Part shown: positions 7,276 through 16,601 of the stretch, in pieces
Numbering within the stretch: position 1 is the first letter of the stretch
How the letters are laid out: each line of letters opens with the position of its first letter
Source: Syntrophomonadaceae bacterium
Lineage (GTDB): Bacteria > Bacillota > Dethiobacteria > DTU022
Assembly: GCA_003567725.1 (NCBI GenBank)
Contig: PWYU01000086.1
Span: 1 to 64,000, forward strand
Direction of reading: 5' to 3'
DNA length: 64,000 nt
Program-made: the position numbers and the translations under genes
The notes under the pieces: generated by a model
Databases searched by the model: none
What the model was told of the DNA's origin: nothing
What the model saw: the letters and a program-made list of their open reading frames with translations, nothing else

Positions 7276-7412
7276 GATCGGCAAAAAAATAATCCTTGCT
7301 GTTATAAAAAGGTCAGTTTGATAAAAATATCAAGGATGGGTGCCGATCATAATTAAGTTTAGTATACTTTTTCTCCCTGATGAGGCAGCGTAGCCGCTGT
7401 CTCTTTTTTTTT
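7276..7412 (+). promoter_or_regulatory. Structured leader with intrinsic terminator upstream of trkA (riboswitch/attenuator candidate)
   Basis: Nested helices are visible: GATCGGC (7276-7282) pairs with GCCGATC (7342-7348), and inside it ATCCTTG (7292-7298) pairs with CAAGGAT (7331-7337). An intrinsic terminator follows at 7382-7412: stem GAGGCAGCG/CGCTGTCTC, loop TAGC, then nine T residues. It ends 35 bases before the trkA start codon. The layout of aptamer-like fold plus terminator is that of an attenuated leader. It does not match the c-di-AMP (ydaO/yuaA) consensus known upstream of potassium transporters, nor any other riboswitch I recognise. Confidence 0.55.
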
Positions 7413-7447
7413 CAATACTCTTTTGAGGTGAAAGGAAGGGGTTTTTT

Positions 7448-8854
7448 ATGCACATTATTATTGTCGGGGGCGGGGGAGTAAGCTATGAACTGGCCCGGAA
7501 CCTGTCTGAAAAAAACCAGGATGTTGTAGTCATAGAAAAAAATGCAGAGAAAGCTTTACGTTTTAAAGAAGCCCTGGACGTAATGGTTATTGAAGATAAC
7601 GGCGCCAATGCTGCTATTCTGGAACAGGCAGGAGTTAAGAAAGCCGACATGGTGGTTGCGGTGACCCAGTTTGATGAAGTAAATGTAATTGCCTGCATGA
7701 TCGCCAAACAGTACGATGTCCCGATCACGGTATGCCGAATCCGGAACCAGCAGTATGTCGGTGCTTCATCGGTTCTGACCCCGCAGCAGCTGGGGATAGA
7801 TGTGGTCATTAATCCGGAAAAGGTTGCGGCTATGGAGATTTCCAAGATGCTCCACTTCCCCGAGGCCAGCGAGATAGAATATTTCAACCGGGGCAGGATT
7901 ATGATGGTGGGCATTACCGTGGAAGCAGAAGCAGGAATTGTCGGAGTCCCGCTGCGTAAACTTCCCCAAAATCTTGACATGGTTATTGTCGGAATCAGCG
8001 ATATCGAGGGCAAATTTATCGTGCCTGGCGGCGATGATGTGGTTATGCCTGGTAATAAGGTTTACCTCCTGGGCAAAAGCAAATCTTTGAAGGATATAGG
8101 ATCTCTTTTACACCATGAACAGAAAACAATCAGGCAGGTAACTATCATGGGCGGTGGTTTGATTGGAGTCCAATTGGCTCACCTGCTTGAAAAAAGTAAA
8201 CAGCGCTTTGATGTAAAAATTATTGAAAAAGATATGGAGCGCTGTGAAGAGCTGTGCCGGGATCTGGATAAGACTCTTGTTTTGGAGGGAGATGCCACCG
8301 AAATAGCCATGCTGGAAGAAGAAGATACAGAACGAGCTGATGCGGTGGTTGCCGTAACCGGCGACGACCGCAGCAATATCGTGGTGGCCCTTCTGGCCCG
8401 CCAGTTTGGGGTATCAAAAATTATCTGCGAAGTGATGCGACCTCACTATGTGCCTGTTTATAACACCCTGGGCATAGATAGTGTAATCAATCCCCGGATC
8501 CTGGCTGCATCCCGGATCCTTCGCTTAACCCGCAAAGAGGATGCTGTAGCATTTTCTCTTCTGCAGGATGAAAAAGCTGAAGTGGTTGAAATCGTATTAC
8601 CTGAAAATGCCAGCGTGGTTAATAAAAAAATTGTTAAGGCTCGATTCCCCCGGGGAATGGTTATTGGATCCATCGCCCGCGGCGATGAAGTAATCGTCCC
8701 CACTGGTGATACAATGCTTCTGCCCGGAGATCATCTGGTTATTTTTGCTATTCCCAAAGTAAGCGGTACCCTGGATCGCTTTTTTGCCCCTCCTGAGGAT
8801 AAGGAAAACAAAAGATATCTTAGAAATAAATTGGTGCACAGCGAAGACAGTTGA
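7448..8854 (+). CDS. trkA: Trk potassium uptake regulatory subunit TrkA
   Basis: A 468-residue cytoplasmic NAD(H)-binding gating subunit of the Trk potassium channel. It contains two RCK modules in tandem: Rossmann domains starting IIIVGGGGVSYELARNLSE (residues 3-21) and VTIMGGGLIGVQLAHLLEK (about 231-249), each followed by a TrkA_C ligand-binding domain (about 140-220 and 370-455). This full-length double-RCK form is typical of TrkA rather than KtrA. AAGGAAGGGG precedes ATG 7448. trkH follows after 79 bases, and the pair is read from the promoter at 7232 through the leader terminator. Confidence 0.95.
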   Translation: MHIIIVGGGGVSYELARNLSEKNQDVVVIEKNAEKALRFKEALDVMVIEDNGANAAILEQAGVKKADMVVAVTQFDEVNVIACMIAKQYDVPITVCRIRNQQYVGASSVLTPQQLGIDVVINPEKVAAMEISKMLHFPEASEIEYFNRGRIMMVGITVEAEAGIVGVPLRKLPQNLDMVIVGISDIEGKFIVPGGDDVVMPGNKVYLLGKSKSLKDIGSLLHHEQKTIRQVTIMGGGLIGVQLAHLLEKSKQRFDVKIIEKDMERCEELCRDLDKTLVLEGDATEIAMLEEEDTERADAVVAVTGDDRSNIVVALLARQFGVSKIICEVMRPHYVPVYNTLGIDSVINPRILAASRILRLTRKEDAVAFSLLQDEKAEVVEIVLPENASVVNKKIVKARFPRGMVIGSIARGDEVIVPTGDTMLLPGDHLVIFAIPKVSGTLDRFFAPPEDKENKRYLRNKLVHSEDS

Positions 8855-8933
8855 TTTTACCCTTTTATATATGTAGTATTAATAATGTATAAATGAAAAC
8901 CACAAGTAGCAATAGTTGAAGGGGATATTATTT

Positions 8934-10409
8934 TTGCGTAATTTTCGCATTCCATATTTGCTGGGAATCATGCTCCTGTTCCTGGCCCTGGCCATGCTTC
9001 TACCCGCCCTGTGGGCGGTAGCCGAACAGGGGCCGGACCGGCTGGCATTCCTAAAATCGATCCTGCTTACTGCTGTTGCAGGCGGTGCCTTATATTTTTA
9101 TTTTCTCCCTTCGCGCGGCAGTGAACTAAGCATAGTTGAAAATTTTACCGTGGTTACCCTGGCCTGGTTTGTAGCCGGTGTTTTTGGTGCTTTGCCTTTT
9201 CACTTCTATGGAGTTTTTGAAGGAAGTTTTCTCCAGGCTTTTTTTGAAGCGGTTTCCGGGTTTACAACAACCGGGGCCACCTTGATTGAAGATATTGAAG
9301 TACTGCCCCGCGGCCTGCTGCTGTGGCGGAGCTTAACCCAGTGGTTGGGTGGTATGGGAATTATTGTCCTTTTTTTGGCCGTCCTGCCCAAGTTTGGTTT
9401 TCGAAGCATGACCATGTTTAAAGCGGAAATACCCGGCCCGGTGGCTGAAAAGGTTTTGCCCAGGGTGGTCGAAACCGCCCGGCGGCTCTGGTTGATTTAC
9501 GTGGTTTTTACGGCGGTTTTAACTTTACTCTTAATGCTGAGCGGAATCAGTTTTTATGACTCTCTGGCCCATGCTTTTACCACCATGCCTACCGGTGGTT
9601 TTTCGCCATACAATGCCAGCATCGCCGCCTTCAACAACCCAGCCGCAGAAGTAATCATTATCTTTTTTATGCTTTTTGCCGGGATCAACTTTGCAATATA
9701 TTTTCGAATTATGCGTGGCGAATTCAATGTTTTAAAAAATCCGGAGTTAAGGTTTTACCTGGTGGTGATCCTGGTTGGGATCTGTCTGGTAACCGTTAAT
9801 AACTTAGAGCAAGCCGGGCAATCTCTTACTCTTGCCCTGCGGCAAAGTGCTTTTCAGGTAGTATCTATCACTACCACAACCGGTTATGCTACAGCAGACT
9901 TTAACGGCTGGCCTAATTTTTCCCGCCTTTTTTTACTGTTGGTCATGTTTATCGGCGGCTGCGGCGGCTCAACGGGGGGAGCTATGAAACAGGTGCGCTG
10001 GATGCTGATGTTTAAGTATGCCTTCCGTGAACTGTCCCGGGTTATCCATCCTTCCGCCATTTCTTCAGTCAAATTAGGCAGGCAATTTGTCAATGAAGAG
10101 GTGTTGCGGTCGGTGATGGGTTTTGGGTTCTTATATCTTTTACTTACAGTTGGTTCGACTCTGTTCCTGGCCCTGATGGGGCTGGATACTGAAACGGCCT
10201 TTTCAGCGGTAGCGGCTACGATCGGCAATGTCGGGCCCGGTCTTGGAGCTGTGGGACCGGTGGAAACATACCAGGTTATACCGCCTGCCGGCCAGTTTAT
10301 CCTTTCAATCCTGATGGTTATCGGGCGCCTGGAAATATTTACGGTCCTGGTCATTTTTCTACCCGAGTCAAGGCGGCTTTGGACCAGTGCTTTAAAAGGA
10401 AAGAGGTAG
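8934..10409 (+). CDS. trkH: Trk potassium uptake membrane subunit TrkH
   Basis: A 491-residue ion-conducting subunit with about ten membrane helices. The four pore-loop signatures of the Trk/Ktr/HKT superfamily are visible: GFTTTGATL, TTMPTGGFSPYN, TTTTGYATAD and ATIGNVGPGLG. TTG 8934 is preferred over TTG 8916 because GAAGGGG (8918-8924) is then correctly spaced. It works with TrkA just upstream. The next gene, holA, begins two bases after the stop. Confidence 0.93.
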   Translation: MRNFRIPYLLGIMLLFLALAMLLPALWAVAEQGPDRLAFLKSILLTAVAGGALYFYFLPSRGSELSIVENFTVVTLAWFVAGVFGALPFHFYGVFEGSFLQAFFEAVSGFTTTGATLIEDIEVLPRGLLLWRSLTQWLGGMGIIVLFLAVLPKFGFRSMTMFKAEIPGPVAEKVLPRVVETARRLWLIYVVFTAVLTLLLMLSGISFYDSLAHAFTTMPTGGFSPYNASIAAFNNPAAEVIIIFFMLFAGINFAIYFRIMRGEFNVLKNPELRFYLVVILVGICLVTVNNLEQAGQSLTLALRQSAFQVVSITTTTGYATADFNGWPNFSRLFLLLVMFIGGCGGSTGGAMKQVRWMLMFKYAFRELSRVIHPSAISSVKLGRQFVNEEVLRSVMGFGFLYLLLTVGSTLFLALMGLDTETAFSAVAATIGNVGPGLGAVGPVETYQVIPPAGQFILSILMVIGRLEIFTVLVIFLPESRRLWTSALKGKR

Positions 10410-10411
10410 AA

Positions 10412-11497
10412 ATGATATCTTACCAGACTTTACTGAAACAGTTTAAAGAAGAAGATTTTACTTCTGTTTATCTTTTTTACGGAGAAGAAAAATACCTTCA
10501 GCAGGAATTTCTCTTTCGTCTGGCTAAAAACTACCTGGGTTCTGAGGCTGAATTTGGTTTAGAAAAAATAGACGGCCCGGAGCATGATCTGGAAAGTATA
10601 ATAGCCGGCTTAAATGAAAGAGGGCTATTTACCCGGAGGAGAATTGTGGTCATTGAAAATCCTCCTTATCTGGCACCTCCTCGGAAAAAAGAAGACCGGG
10701 AAGAGCACGCAGAAGCATCCGCACCAGATAACCAGGAAGAAAGGAATACCGAGCTGCTAAGAGAATATATGGAGAGCCAGGATTCCGGAGAGCGGGACAG
10801 TATTATTGTTTATTTAAGTCCGGGCGCCGACCGGCGCAGGCGCTTGTATAAATTAATTGATAAAAAGGGTGTGGTTGTGGAGTGCGCTTCCCTTAAAGGT
10901 GAGTCACTTGCTGCCTGGATTCGCAAGAAAGCTGAACAACTGGGCAAAAAGATTGATCGGGCAGCAGTTGAAAAATTGCTCCTTGCAGGGGATCATAATT
11001 TACATTATCTTTCCAAAGAACTGGAGAAATATTGCGCCTATCTGGGCAATGATCATGATACAATAACAATGGATACGGTGGAAACCTTGTTCTCCGGAGA
11101 TTTGCAAGGAAATGTTTTTAAACTGGCCGATGCCCTGGCCGAAGGAAATTTGAATGAAGCCCAGGATTTTTTAAATTTGCTTCTTCAGAGGCGAGAACAA
11201 CCATTACTTATATTTTTTATGCTAACCCGTCATTACAGGATGCTTTTGCAGGCTTACAGCCTGCTGGAAGAAGGACGAAGCGGTGGTGATCTTGCATCCA
11301 TCCTGGGAGTTCAGCCTTTTGTTGCTCGGAAGTTACGGGAACAAACAGCTCTTTATAGCCGGTATACCCTTGAGGAAGCAATGCTGGCTTTGCAGAAAAC
11401 AGATCACCAGATTAAAACCGGTTGCCTTGAACCGGCTCAGGCTTTAAAATTAATATTATACCGGATTGATAATGTTCAAGCAAAGACCAGGGCATAA
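10412..11497 (+). CDS. holA: DNA polymerase III, delta subunit
   Basis: A 361-residue clamp-loader delta subunit, which opens the beta sliding clamp at the replication fork. The N-terminal segment (VYLFYGEEKYLQQEFLFRL, about residues 16-34) and the C-terminal collar helices (LADALAEGNLNEAQDFLNLLLQRREQPLLIFFML) are characteristic. ATG 10412 is chosen over an 11-codon upstream extension because AAAGAGG lies directly upstream. An acidic insert around residues 90-125 (EDREEHAEASAPDNQEERN) is longer than in Bacillus. The gene is packed tightly against trkH. The nearby convergent rpsT is the usual neighbour of holA in Firmicutes. Confidence 0.93.
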   Translation: MISYQTLLKQFKEEDFTSVYLFYGEEKYLQQEFLFRLAKNYLGSEAEFGLEKIDGPEHDLESIIAGLNERGLFTRRRIVVIENPPYLAPPRKKEDREEHAEASAPDNQEERNTELLREYMESQDSGERDSIIVYLSPGADRRRRLYKLIDKKGVVVECASLKGESLAAWIRKKAEQLGKKIDRAAVEKLLLAGDHNLHYLSKELEKYCAYLGNDHDTITMDTVETLFSGDLQGNVFKLADALAEGNLNEAQDFLNLLLQRREQPLLIFFMLTRHYRMLLQAYSLLEEGRSGGDLASILGVQPFVARKLREQTALYSRYTLEEAMLALQKTDHQIKTGCLEPAQALKLILYRIDNVQAKTRA

Positions 11498-11559
11498 TGC
11501 AAAATATAGCTGGCAAAGCAATCCATTTCATATGGAGCATCAATAAAGGAGTGATCGCG

Positions 11560-12096
11560 ATGGCCGAAAGAGCTGCATTTGATAAAGAAAAATTAATTCA
11601 AGAAGTATACCAGCGTGGTTATGAGTTGGAACAGCGCTATTATGGCTGCGCCCAGTGTGTGGTGGGGGCGATCCAGGATTTTTTTCCTTTGAATAATGCA
11701 GTCTTTAAAGCGGCCACTTCCTTTTCAGGTGGAATTGCTTCTTCTATTGAAGGCAGCTGTGGAGCGCTAAGTGGTGGCATACTGGTTCTTAGCTACTTTT
11801 TCGGTAGATCTCGCGAAGAATTTCCCGATATCAGCCTTTTGAGGCGTCCGGGCGTGCTTGTCCAGGAATACTGGGACATGTTTCGCCATAAGTATGGCGG
11901 TGAAACCTGCCGAGAAGTTCAAAACTATTATTTTGGCACTGCTTACCATTTTCTTGATAATGATGAATATTATGAATATGAACGAAGAGGGGGACATAAA
12001 GATGTTTGCCCGGTAGTAGTAGGGGAGGCCAGTGCCTGGTTGGCTGAAAAACTGCTTGAGCGCAAGGTCCCTATCTTGAAAAACAAACCCAAATAG
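11560..12096 (+). CDS. C_GCAxxG_C_C family protein (redox/transport-associated, function unknown)
   Basis: A 178-residue protein with the conserved Cys/Gly motif YGCAQCVVGAI (about residues 27-37), CGALSGGILVLSYFFG, and later CREVQNYYFG and DVCPVVVGEASAWLAE. This is the C_GCAxxG_C_C family, common in anaerobes and often near redox enzymes, with no settled function. ATG 11560 is used because AAAGGAGTGATCGCG precedes it. A 21-codon upstream extension has no support. It ends at an intrinsic terminator and follows holA, probably as the last gene of that transcript. Confidence 0.8.
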   Translation: MAERAAFDKEKLIQEVYQRGYELEQRYYGCAQCVVGAIQDFFPLNNAVFKAATSFSGGIASSIEGSCGALSGGILVLSYFFGRSREEFPDISLLRRPGVLVQEYWDMFRHKYGGETCREVQNYYFGTAYHFLDNDEYYEYERRGGHKDVCPVVVGEASAWLAEKLLERKVPILKNKPK

Positions 12097-12112
12097 TAAG
12101 GAATGTTAAATT

Positions 12113-12157
12113 AAAATCAGCCCCTACTGCCGTCCTGGCGGAATAAAGGCTGATTTT
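12113..12157. terminator. Intrinsic terminator between convergent genes
   Basis: The stem AAAATCAGCC (12113-12122) / GGCTGATTTT (12148-12157) encloses a small inner hairpin CCG-TCCTGG-CGG. A T-tract lies on the plus strand. It lies between the C_GCAxxG_C_C gene and the convergent rpsT gene and may serve both. Confidence 0.8.
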
Positions 12158-12212
12158 TTATAACATTAAATTCTGTAATTAACCCGGCCGGATTAATTGT
12201 TTAATAAAAAGA

Positions 12213-12482
12213 TTAACCGCTTGCTTTTTGATTAAACCTGCGAGAAAGACTGGATTTTTTGCGGGCCGCATTATTTTTATGAAGAATACCTTTTGCTGCC
12301 GCTTTATCAATCTGACGCACAGCCTGGTAAAGCCTGTTTTTTGCTTCTTCTTCATCTCCTAATTGGAGCGCTTCTTCAAAATTGCGAATTGAAGATTTGA
12401 CCAGGCTCTTTGTCCGTTTATTCCTCAGCTCGCGCTTTTCAGTTTGTCGTGCTCTTTTAGCTGCTGATCTAATATTTGGCAA
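12213..12482 (-). CDS. rpsT: 30S ribosomal protein S20
   Basis: An 89-residue basic protein that binds 16S rRNA in the small subunit. The sequence PNIRSAAKRARQTEKRELRNK and the C-terminal DKAAAKGILHKNNAARKKSSLSRRFN are diagnostic of S20. It starts at TTG 12482 behind GAAAGGAGG. Length and charge are typical. Confidence 0.97.
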   Translation of the reverse strand: MPNIRSAAKRARQTEKRELRNKRTKSLVKSSIRNFEEALQLGDEEEAKNRLYQAVRQIDKAAAKGILHKNNAARKKSSLSRRFNQKASG

Positions 12483-12518
12483 ACCCTAAACCTCCTTTCA
12501 TTCCTGTAAAACACTAGA

Positions 12519-12547
12519 ATATTATCATCAGCAGGGATAAAAAGCAA
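12519..12547 (-). promoter_or_regulatory. Probable promoter of rpsT
   Basis: On the minus strand TTGCTT (12542-12547) and TAATAT (12519-12524) are separated by 17 bases, about 37 bases upstream of the rpsT start codon. Confidence 0.55.
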
Positions 12548-12672
12548 GCCTTTGTTTTTCTTGTGGAAAAACTTTTGTAAGTTTCTGCTTAACTTAAAAG
12601 GAGATAAATAATTATATTTGCCATTATAGAAATAAATTTCACTGTTGTGCACTTCTTTGATGTAAAATTATT

Positions 12673-13329
12673 TTAGATCCAATCTAATTTCTTTAGGTGT
12701 TTGTTTTGGCCAATGGCTACTATTATATCTTCTTTTTCAATAAGGTCTTCTGCCACTGGCGAGATTTTAGTTTTATCTCCGTTTTTACGCCTGAGGGCTA
12801 TGACGCTAACTCCATGGCGGGCTCGTAAATCAAGTTCTTTAAGCGATTTATTTATCATATGATCGGGTGCTACGATCTCTACCACGCTGTAATTGTCCGA
12901 AAGCTCAATCATATCGATAATCGAGGGGGCTACCAGGCTACGGGCCAGTTTATGTCCCATTTCTCGTTCTGGAAAAACTACCCGGTTAACTCCTATTTTC
13001 TCAAGCACCTTAGCGTGAAGAGTGTCCTTTGCTTTGGCTACAATGTATTTCGCTTCCAGCTCAATGAGCAAAATTGCAGCCATAATGCTGGCCTGCACAT
13101 CATCTCCAATTGCTATAACCACGGCATTGAAATCCTTGATATCAAAAGCTTTCAGGCAAGCTTCGGAGGAAGCATCCGCTTGTGCCGCATTGGTTACTTC
13201 ATCGCTGATCAGCTGAATTTTTTCTTCATCATCATCGATAACCATTACATCGCGACCCAGATCATAGAGAGTCTTGGCCACGCTTGTCCCAAACCGGCCG
13301 GCTCCAATTACTAAGTACTGCTTGTTCAT
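12673..13329 (-). CDS. ktrA: Ktr potassium uptake regulatory subunit (KtrA/TrkA family)
   Basis: A 218-residue single-RCK protein. Its Rossmann fold starts YLVIGAGRFGTSVAKTLYDLG and a TrkA_C domain occupies the last ~80 residues. The single RCK unit and the partner gene downstream identify it as the KtrA-type gating ring rather than TrkA. ATG 13329 follows GGGAGGTTGTTTA; a 13-codon extension is rejected. ktrB lies upstream on the same strand, 51 bases away, so the two form an operon in the order ktrB-ktrA. Confidence 0.9.
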   Translation of the reverse strand: MNKQYLVIGAGRFGTSVAKTLYDLGRDVMVIDDDEEKIQLISDEVTNAAQADASSEACLKAFDIKDFNAVVIAIGDDVQASIMAAILLIELEAKYIVAKAKDTLHAKVLEKIGVNRVVFPEREMGHKLARSLVAPSIIDMIELSDNYSVVEIVAPDHMINKSLKELDLRARHGVSVIALRRKNGDKTKISPVAEDLIEKEDIIVAIGQNKHLKKLDWI

Positions 13330-13380
13330 TAAACAACCTCCCAGTAAAGTAGTATCCGTAAATACCATATAGTTTAAAAA

Positions 13381-14718
13381 CTAACCGATCATCAGATGTT
13401 CCTCAGGATATTTTATGGCATCATCTTTTGGTTTTTTCTGAGCTAGGGCTACCAGCAGAGTTACCGGGCCTATCCTCCCGGAAAACATAGTTGCAATCAA
13501 GGTAATTTTACTGGGGTTACTCAGTTCCGGAGTAATCCCTGATGAAAGTCCAACTGTGCCAAAAGCTGAAAACGCTTCAAAAAGCAGGGCCATAAAATCA
13601 TGGTTTTCAAACAAAGTCATTAAAAATGTGGTCATAAATATAAAAGCTGCCGCTGCAATTATAATCGATACAGCCTTCATGATATGATATACAGGTAGGC
13701 GGCGTAAAAAAAGCACCGGTTCATGCCTGCCCTTGATCATACTGATCAGGGTAATTAGCACAACCCCGAAAGTGGTCGTTTTCACTCCTCCGCCGGTGGA
13801 AGTAGGTGAGGCTCCTATAAACATTAATACTATTATAATTAACAAAGATGAATATTTTAGCATTCCTGTTTCCAGGACACTGAAGCCGGCGGTGCGGGCG
13901 GTTGCCGAGGTAAACAGAGCTGTAAATATTTGCGCTCCACCTGGTAGATGACCCATTGTATCCGGGTTGTTATATTCAAGCAGCAGGATCAGGATGGTTC
14001 CGCTGGCCAAAAGGGAGGTGGAAATAATCAGCACCAGGCGGCTGTGCAGCGAAAGAGGGTTGCGGTGAATAAATAGACTGATCAATTCAAGTATAACCGT
14101 GAATCCCAGGCCACCGATAACAAAAAGGATCATGATCGTCCCGTTTACCAGGTAATCAGCAGGGAAAAGGGTCAGGCTGTCATAATTGCCAAATAGATCG
14201 AATCCGGCATTGCCAAAAGCTGATACAGCGTGAAAGAGCGAAAAGAAAATCCCCTGCTTATTTCCAAGGTCCGGGATAAATCGAAAACAGAGCAATACTG
14301 TTCCTATAAAGATGAAAAACAAGGCGATTCGAAATATTGACTTTACCAGTGGGACCAATCCGGCCATAGATTCTTGATGCAGGGTTTCTTTAACAATCAA
14401 GCGATCTCGTAAAGAGATTTGGCGCCCCAAAAAAATAAAAATAAGGGTCGTCATGGTCATGAAACCAAGCGAACCGATAAATATTAGGATCATGATTACA
14501 GCCTGCCCAAAAGGGGAGAAAAAAGTGCCGGTATCAACTACTACCAGGCCGGTTACACATACTGCTGAAGTGGCAGTAAAAAAAGCATCAATATAATTAA
14601 TACCAGCCCCTTCATGGGCCTGCGGCAATCTGAGCAGCATGGAACCGATCACTATTACGCTCAAAAACCCTGAAGCCATAACCCGTGCCGGATTTATCGG
14701 TTTTCGCCTTTTGGACAA
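13381..14718 (-). CDS. ktrB: Ktr potassium uptake membrane subunit
   Basis: A 445-residue membrane protein of the Ktr/Trk superfamily. Four pore signatures are visible: FTATSAVCVTGLVVVDTG, AVSAFGNAGFDLFG, SATARTAGFSVLE and FSAFGTVGLSSG. It is shorter than TrkH and closer to KtrB. It uses a TTG start (14718) behind AGGAGATAAATAATT. It conducts potassium coupled to sodium in characterised relatives. Together with trkAH it gives the cell two separate uptake systems within 8 kb. Confidence 0.92.
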   Translation of the reverse strand: MSKRRKPINPARVMASGFLSVIVIGSMLLRLPQAHEGAGINYIDAFFTATSAVCVTGLVVVDTGTFFSPFGQAVIMILIFIGSLGFMTMTTLIFIFLGRQISLRDRLIVKETLHQESMAGLVPLVKSIFRIALFFIFIGTVLLCFRFIPDLGNKQGIFFSLFHAVSAFGNAGFDLFGNYDSLTLFPADYLVNGTIMILFVIGGLGFTVILELISLFIHRNPLSLHSRLVLIISTSLLASGTILILLLEYNNPDTMGHLPGGAQIFTALFTSATARTAGFSVLETGMLKYSSLLIIIVLMFIGASPTSTGGGVKTTTFGVVLITLISMIKGRHEPVLFLRRLPVYHIMKAVSIIIAAAAFIFMTTFLMTLFENHDFMALLFEAFSAFGTVGLSSGITPELSNPSKITLIATMFSGRIGPVTLLVALAQKKPKDDAIKYPEEHLMIG

Positions 14719-14942
14719 AATTATTTATCTCCTGCCGGTGCTTAATAAAATGCTCTATTAATTTTTACAGGCCCGATTTTCTATAGTTTACTCTTTTTCC
14801 CTGGTTACTTCAATAATTATTTATCTCAATCTGTTTTGCAATTAAAGCGACAGGAAGGAGAAAAATTGATAGTTATCGAAATTATAAATATCCACGAAAA
14901 AATGTAGATTAAAGAGGGTATGCAGAAAGGTGGTACAGTTTA

Positions 14943-16523
14943 ATGAAAGTGCTCAGCGGCGCGGCGATGAAAGAAGCAGACCGCAAAACCATTGAAGAAA
15001 TGGGAATGCCCGGGGCAGTCCTGATGGAAACGGCTGCAATGCGGGTGGTCGAATTGATCAGACACAAGTTGCCCCAGGCCAGGCGTTATGCCGTCCTGGC
15101 TGGGCCCGGCAATAATGGTGGCGACGGCCTGGTTGTAACCAGATTACTGAAAAATGCCGGTTTGTCGGGATCGCTGTGGAGCACTGTAAAGCCGGGTGGA
15201 TACCGCGGCGATGCCGGGATTAACGAGCAGTACCTGGAACGGGACTCTTTTCGGATCAACCGGCTTGGTGAAAGGGAAAGTCTGGATCAGTTCCGGAAGG
15301 AACTAGAATCTGTTGATGTTGTGGTTGATGCCCTGCTTGGAATCGGGGTGAGCCGGGGAGTGGAAGGCCTGTTTGCGGAATTGATAGAAGGCATTAACGG
15401 CTCAGGCCGGCCGGTAGTGGCTGTTGATATTCCTTCAGGCGTAAACGCTGATACCGGAGCGGTAATGGGCTGTGCCGTGCAGGCCGACTGGACGGTAACT
15501 TTTGCTTTTCCCAAGCTGGGCCTGCTTTGCTATGAGGGAGTTGAAAAGGCAGGAGACATATATGTCGGACAGATTAATATTCCACCGGTGCTGGTTGAGA
15601 ACGAACCGGTAGATCTGCTGACGCCGGCCCGGATCCTCGATCTGCTGTCGGCAAGAGAAAAGTCCGCACACAAAGGCAGCCTGGGCCGGGTGCTGATCGT
15701 GGCCGGATCGCCGGGAATGACCGGGGCTGCTGTTATGGCCGCTGAGTCGGCTTTGAGGGGCGGGGCGGGGCTGGCTTACCTGGCAGTGCCGCACAGCCTG
15801 GAACCGGTTGTCAGTGCCCAACTGGTGGAAGTCATTACCCTTTCTTTGGAAGAGGCGCAGCCGGGCATCTTGGGCCTCGCGGCAGCGGAGACAATCGTGG
15901 ACCGGGCTGGTGCCTGTGAGGCTCTAGCCGTTGGTCCCGGGCTGGATGCGGGTAGCGATACGACCGCCGTGCTTGAAAAAGTGATTGTTTCTTCGCCCGT
16001 GCCGTTAGTGATCGATGCCGGGGCGCTGGAAGCATTGAAAGGCCGGATGGACTTGCTAAAGCAGGCCAAGAACCAGGTGGTAATTACGCCGCATCCCGGT
16101 GAAATGGCCCGCCTGTCCGGCCTTTCTGTCCGTGAAGTGCAGGAAAACCGCCTGGAGGTGGCCCGGGATTATGCTTGCAGATGGGACGTCTTTTTACTGC
16201 TAAAAGGTCACAATACGATTATTGCCGCTCCTGATGGTAAAGCCGCTATCAATCCCACCGGAGGCCCGTCGCTGGCTACGGCGGGAACGGGCGATCTTTT
16301 AACAGGACTGGTTGCCTCATTTATAGCTCAAGGGATCGATGTTGAAAATGCTGCTCGAGCCGGGGCTTATATGCACGGTCTTGCCGGCGACCTGGTCCCC
16401 TGGGGCCGGGGCCATATGGCCCGCGAAGTGATGCTCTATTACAAGCAGGCTTTTCAGAGCCTAACGGAAACCGGGGTTTCCAGGTTTATAAACCCTTATC
16501 TGGCCGGAGTCAGGGTTTATTAA
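14943..16523 (+). CDS. nnr: Bifunctional NAD(P)H-hydrate epimerase / ADP-dependent dehydratase
   Basis: A 526-residue metabolite-repair enzyme that restores hydrated NAD(P)H. The N-terminal YjeF_N epimerase domain (about 1-215) has LAGPGNNGGDGLVVTRLL. The C-terminal ribokinase-like dehydratase domain (about 235-505) has HKGSLGRVLIVAGSPGMTGA, TPHPGEMARL and TAGTGDLLTGLVASFIAQG. The domain order and length match E. coli Nnr. ATG 14943 follows AGAAAGGTGG. The gene is more GC-rich and CGG/GCC-rich than its neighbours, but nothing else suggests transfer. Confidence 0.95.
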   Translation: MKVLSGAAMKEADRKTIEEMGMPGAVLMETAAMRVVELIRHKLPQARRYAVLAGPGNNGGDGLVVTRLLKNAGLSGSLWSTVKPGGYRGDAGINEQYLERDSFRINRLGERESLDQFRKELESVDVVVDALLGIGVSRGVEGLFAELIEGINGSGRPVVAVDIPSGVNADTGAVMGCAVQADWTVTFAFPKLGLLCYEGVEKAGDIYVGQINIPPVLVENEPVDLLTPARILDLLSAREKSAHKGSLGRVLIVAGSPGMTGAAVMAAESALRGGAGLAYLAVPHSLEPVVSAQLVEVITLSLEEAQPGILGLAAAETIVDRAGACEALAVGPGLDAGSDTTAVLEKVIVSSPVPLVIDAGALEALKGRMDLLKQAKNQVVITPHPGEMARLSGLSVREVQENRLEVARDYACRWDVFLLLKGHNTIIAAPDGKAAINPTGGPSLATAGTGDLLTGLVASFIAQGIDVENAARAGAYMHGLAGDLVPWGRGHMAREVMLYYKQAFQSLTETGVSRFINPYLAGVRVY

Positions 16524-16601
16524 CATATTATTGTCTCAGTAACAACCGGGTTTTCAATTAGTACTACAGCGAAAGATTAAGCGTTTAACGGTGCTAAAAA
16601 C

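Noticed and set aside
7260-7412. c-di-AMP (ydaO/yuaA) riboswitch before trkA
   Set aside because: The conserved ydaO blocks are absent; only a generic leader with terminator is supported.
9884-10354. 156-codon minus-strand ORF opposite trkH
   Set aside because: Low-complexity Arg/Pro/Thr composition typical of an antisense shadow.
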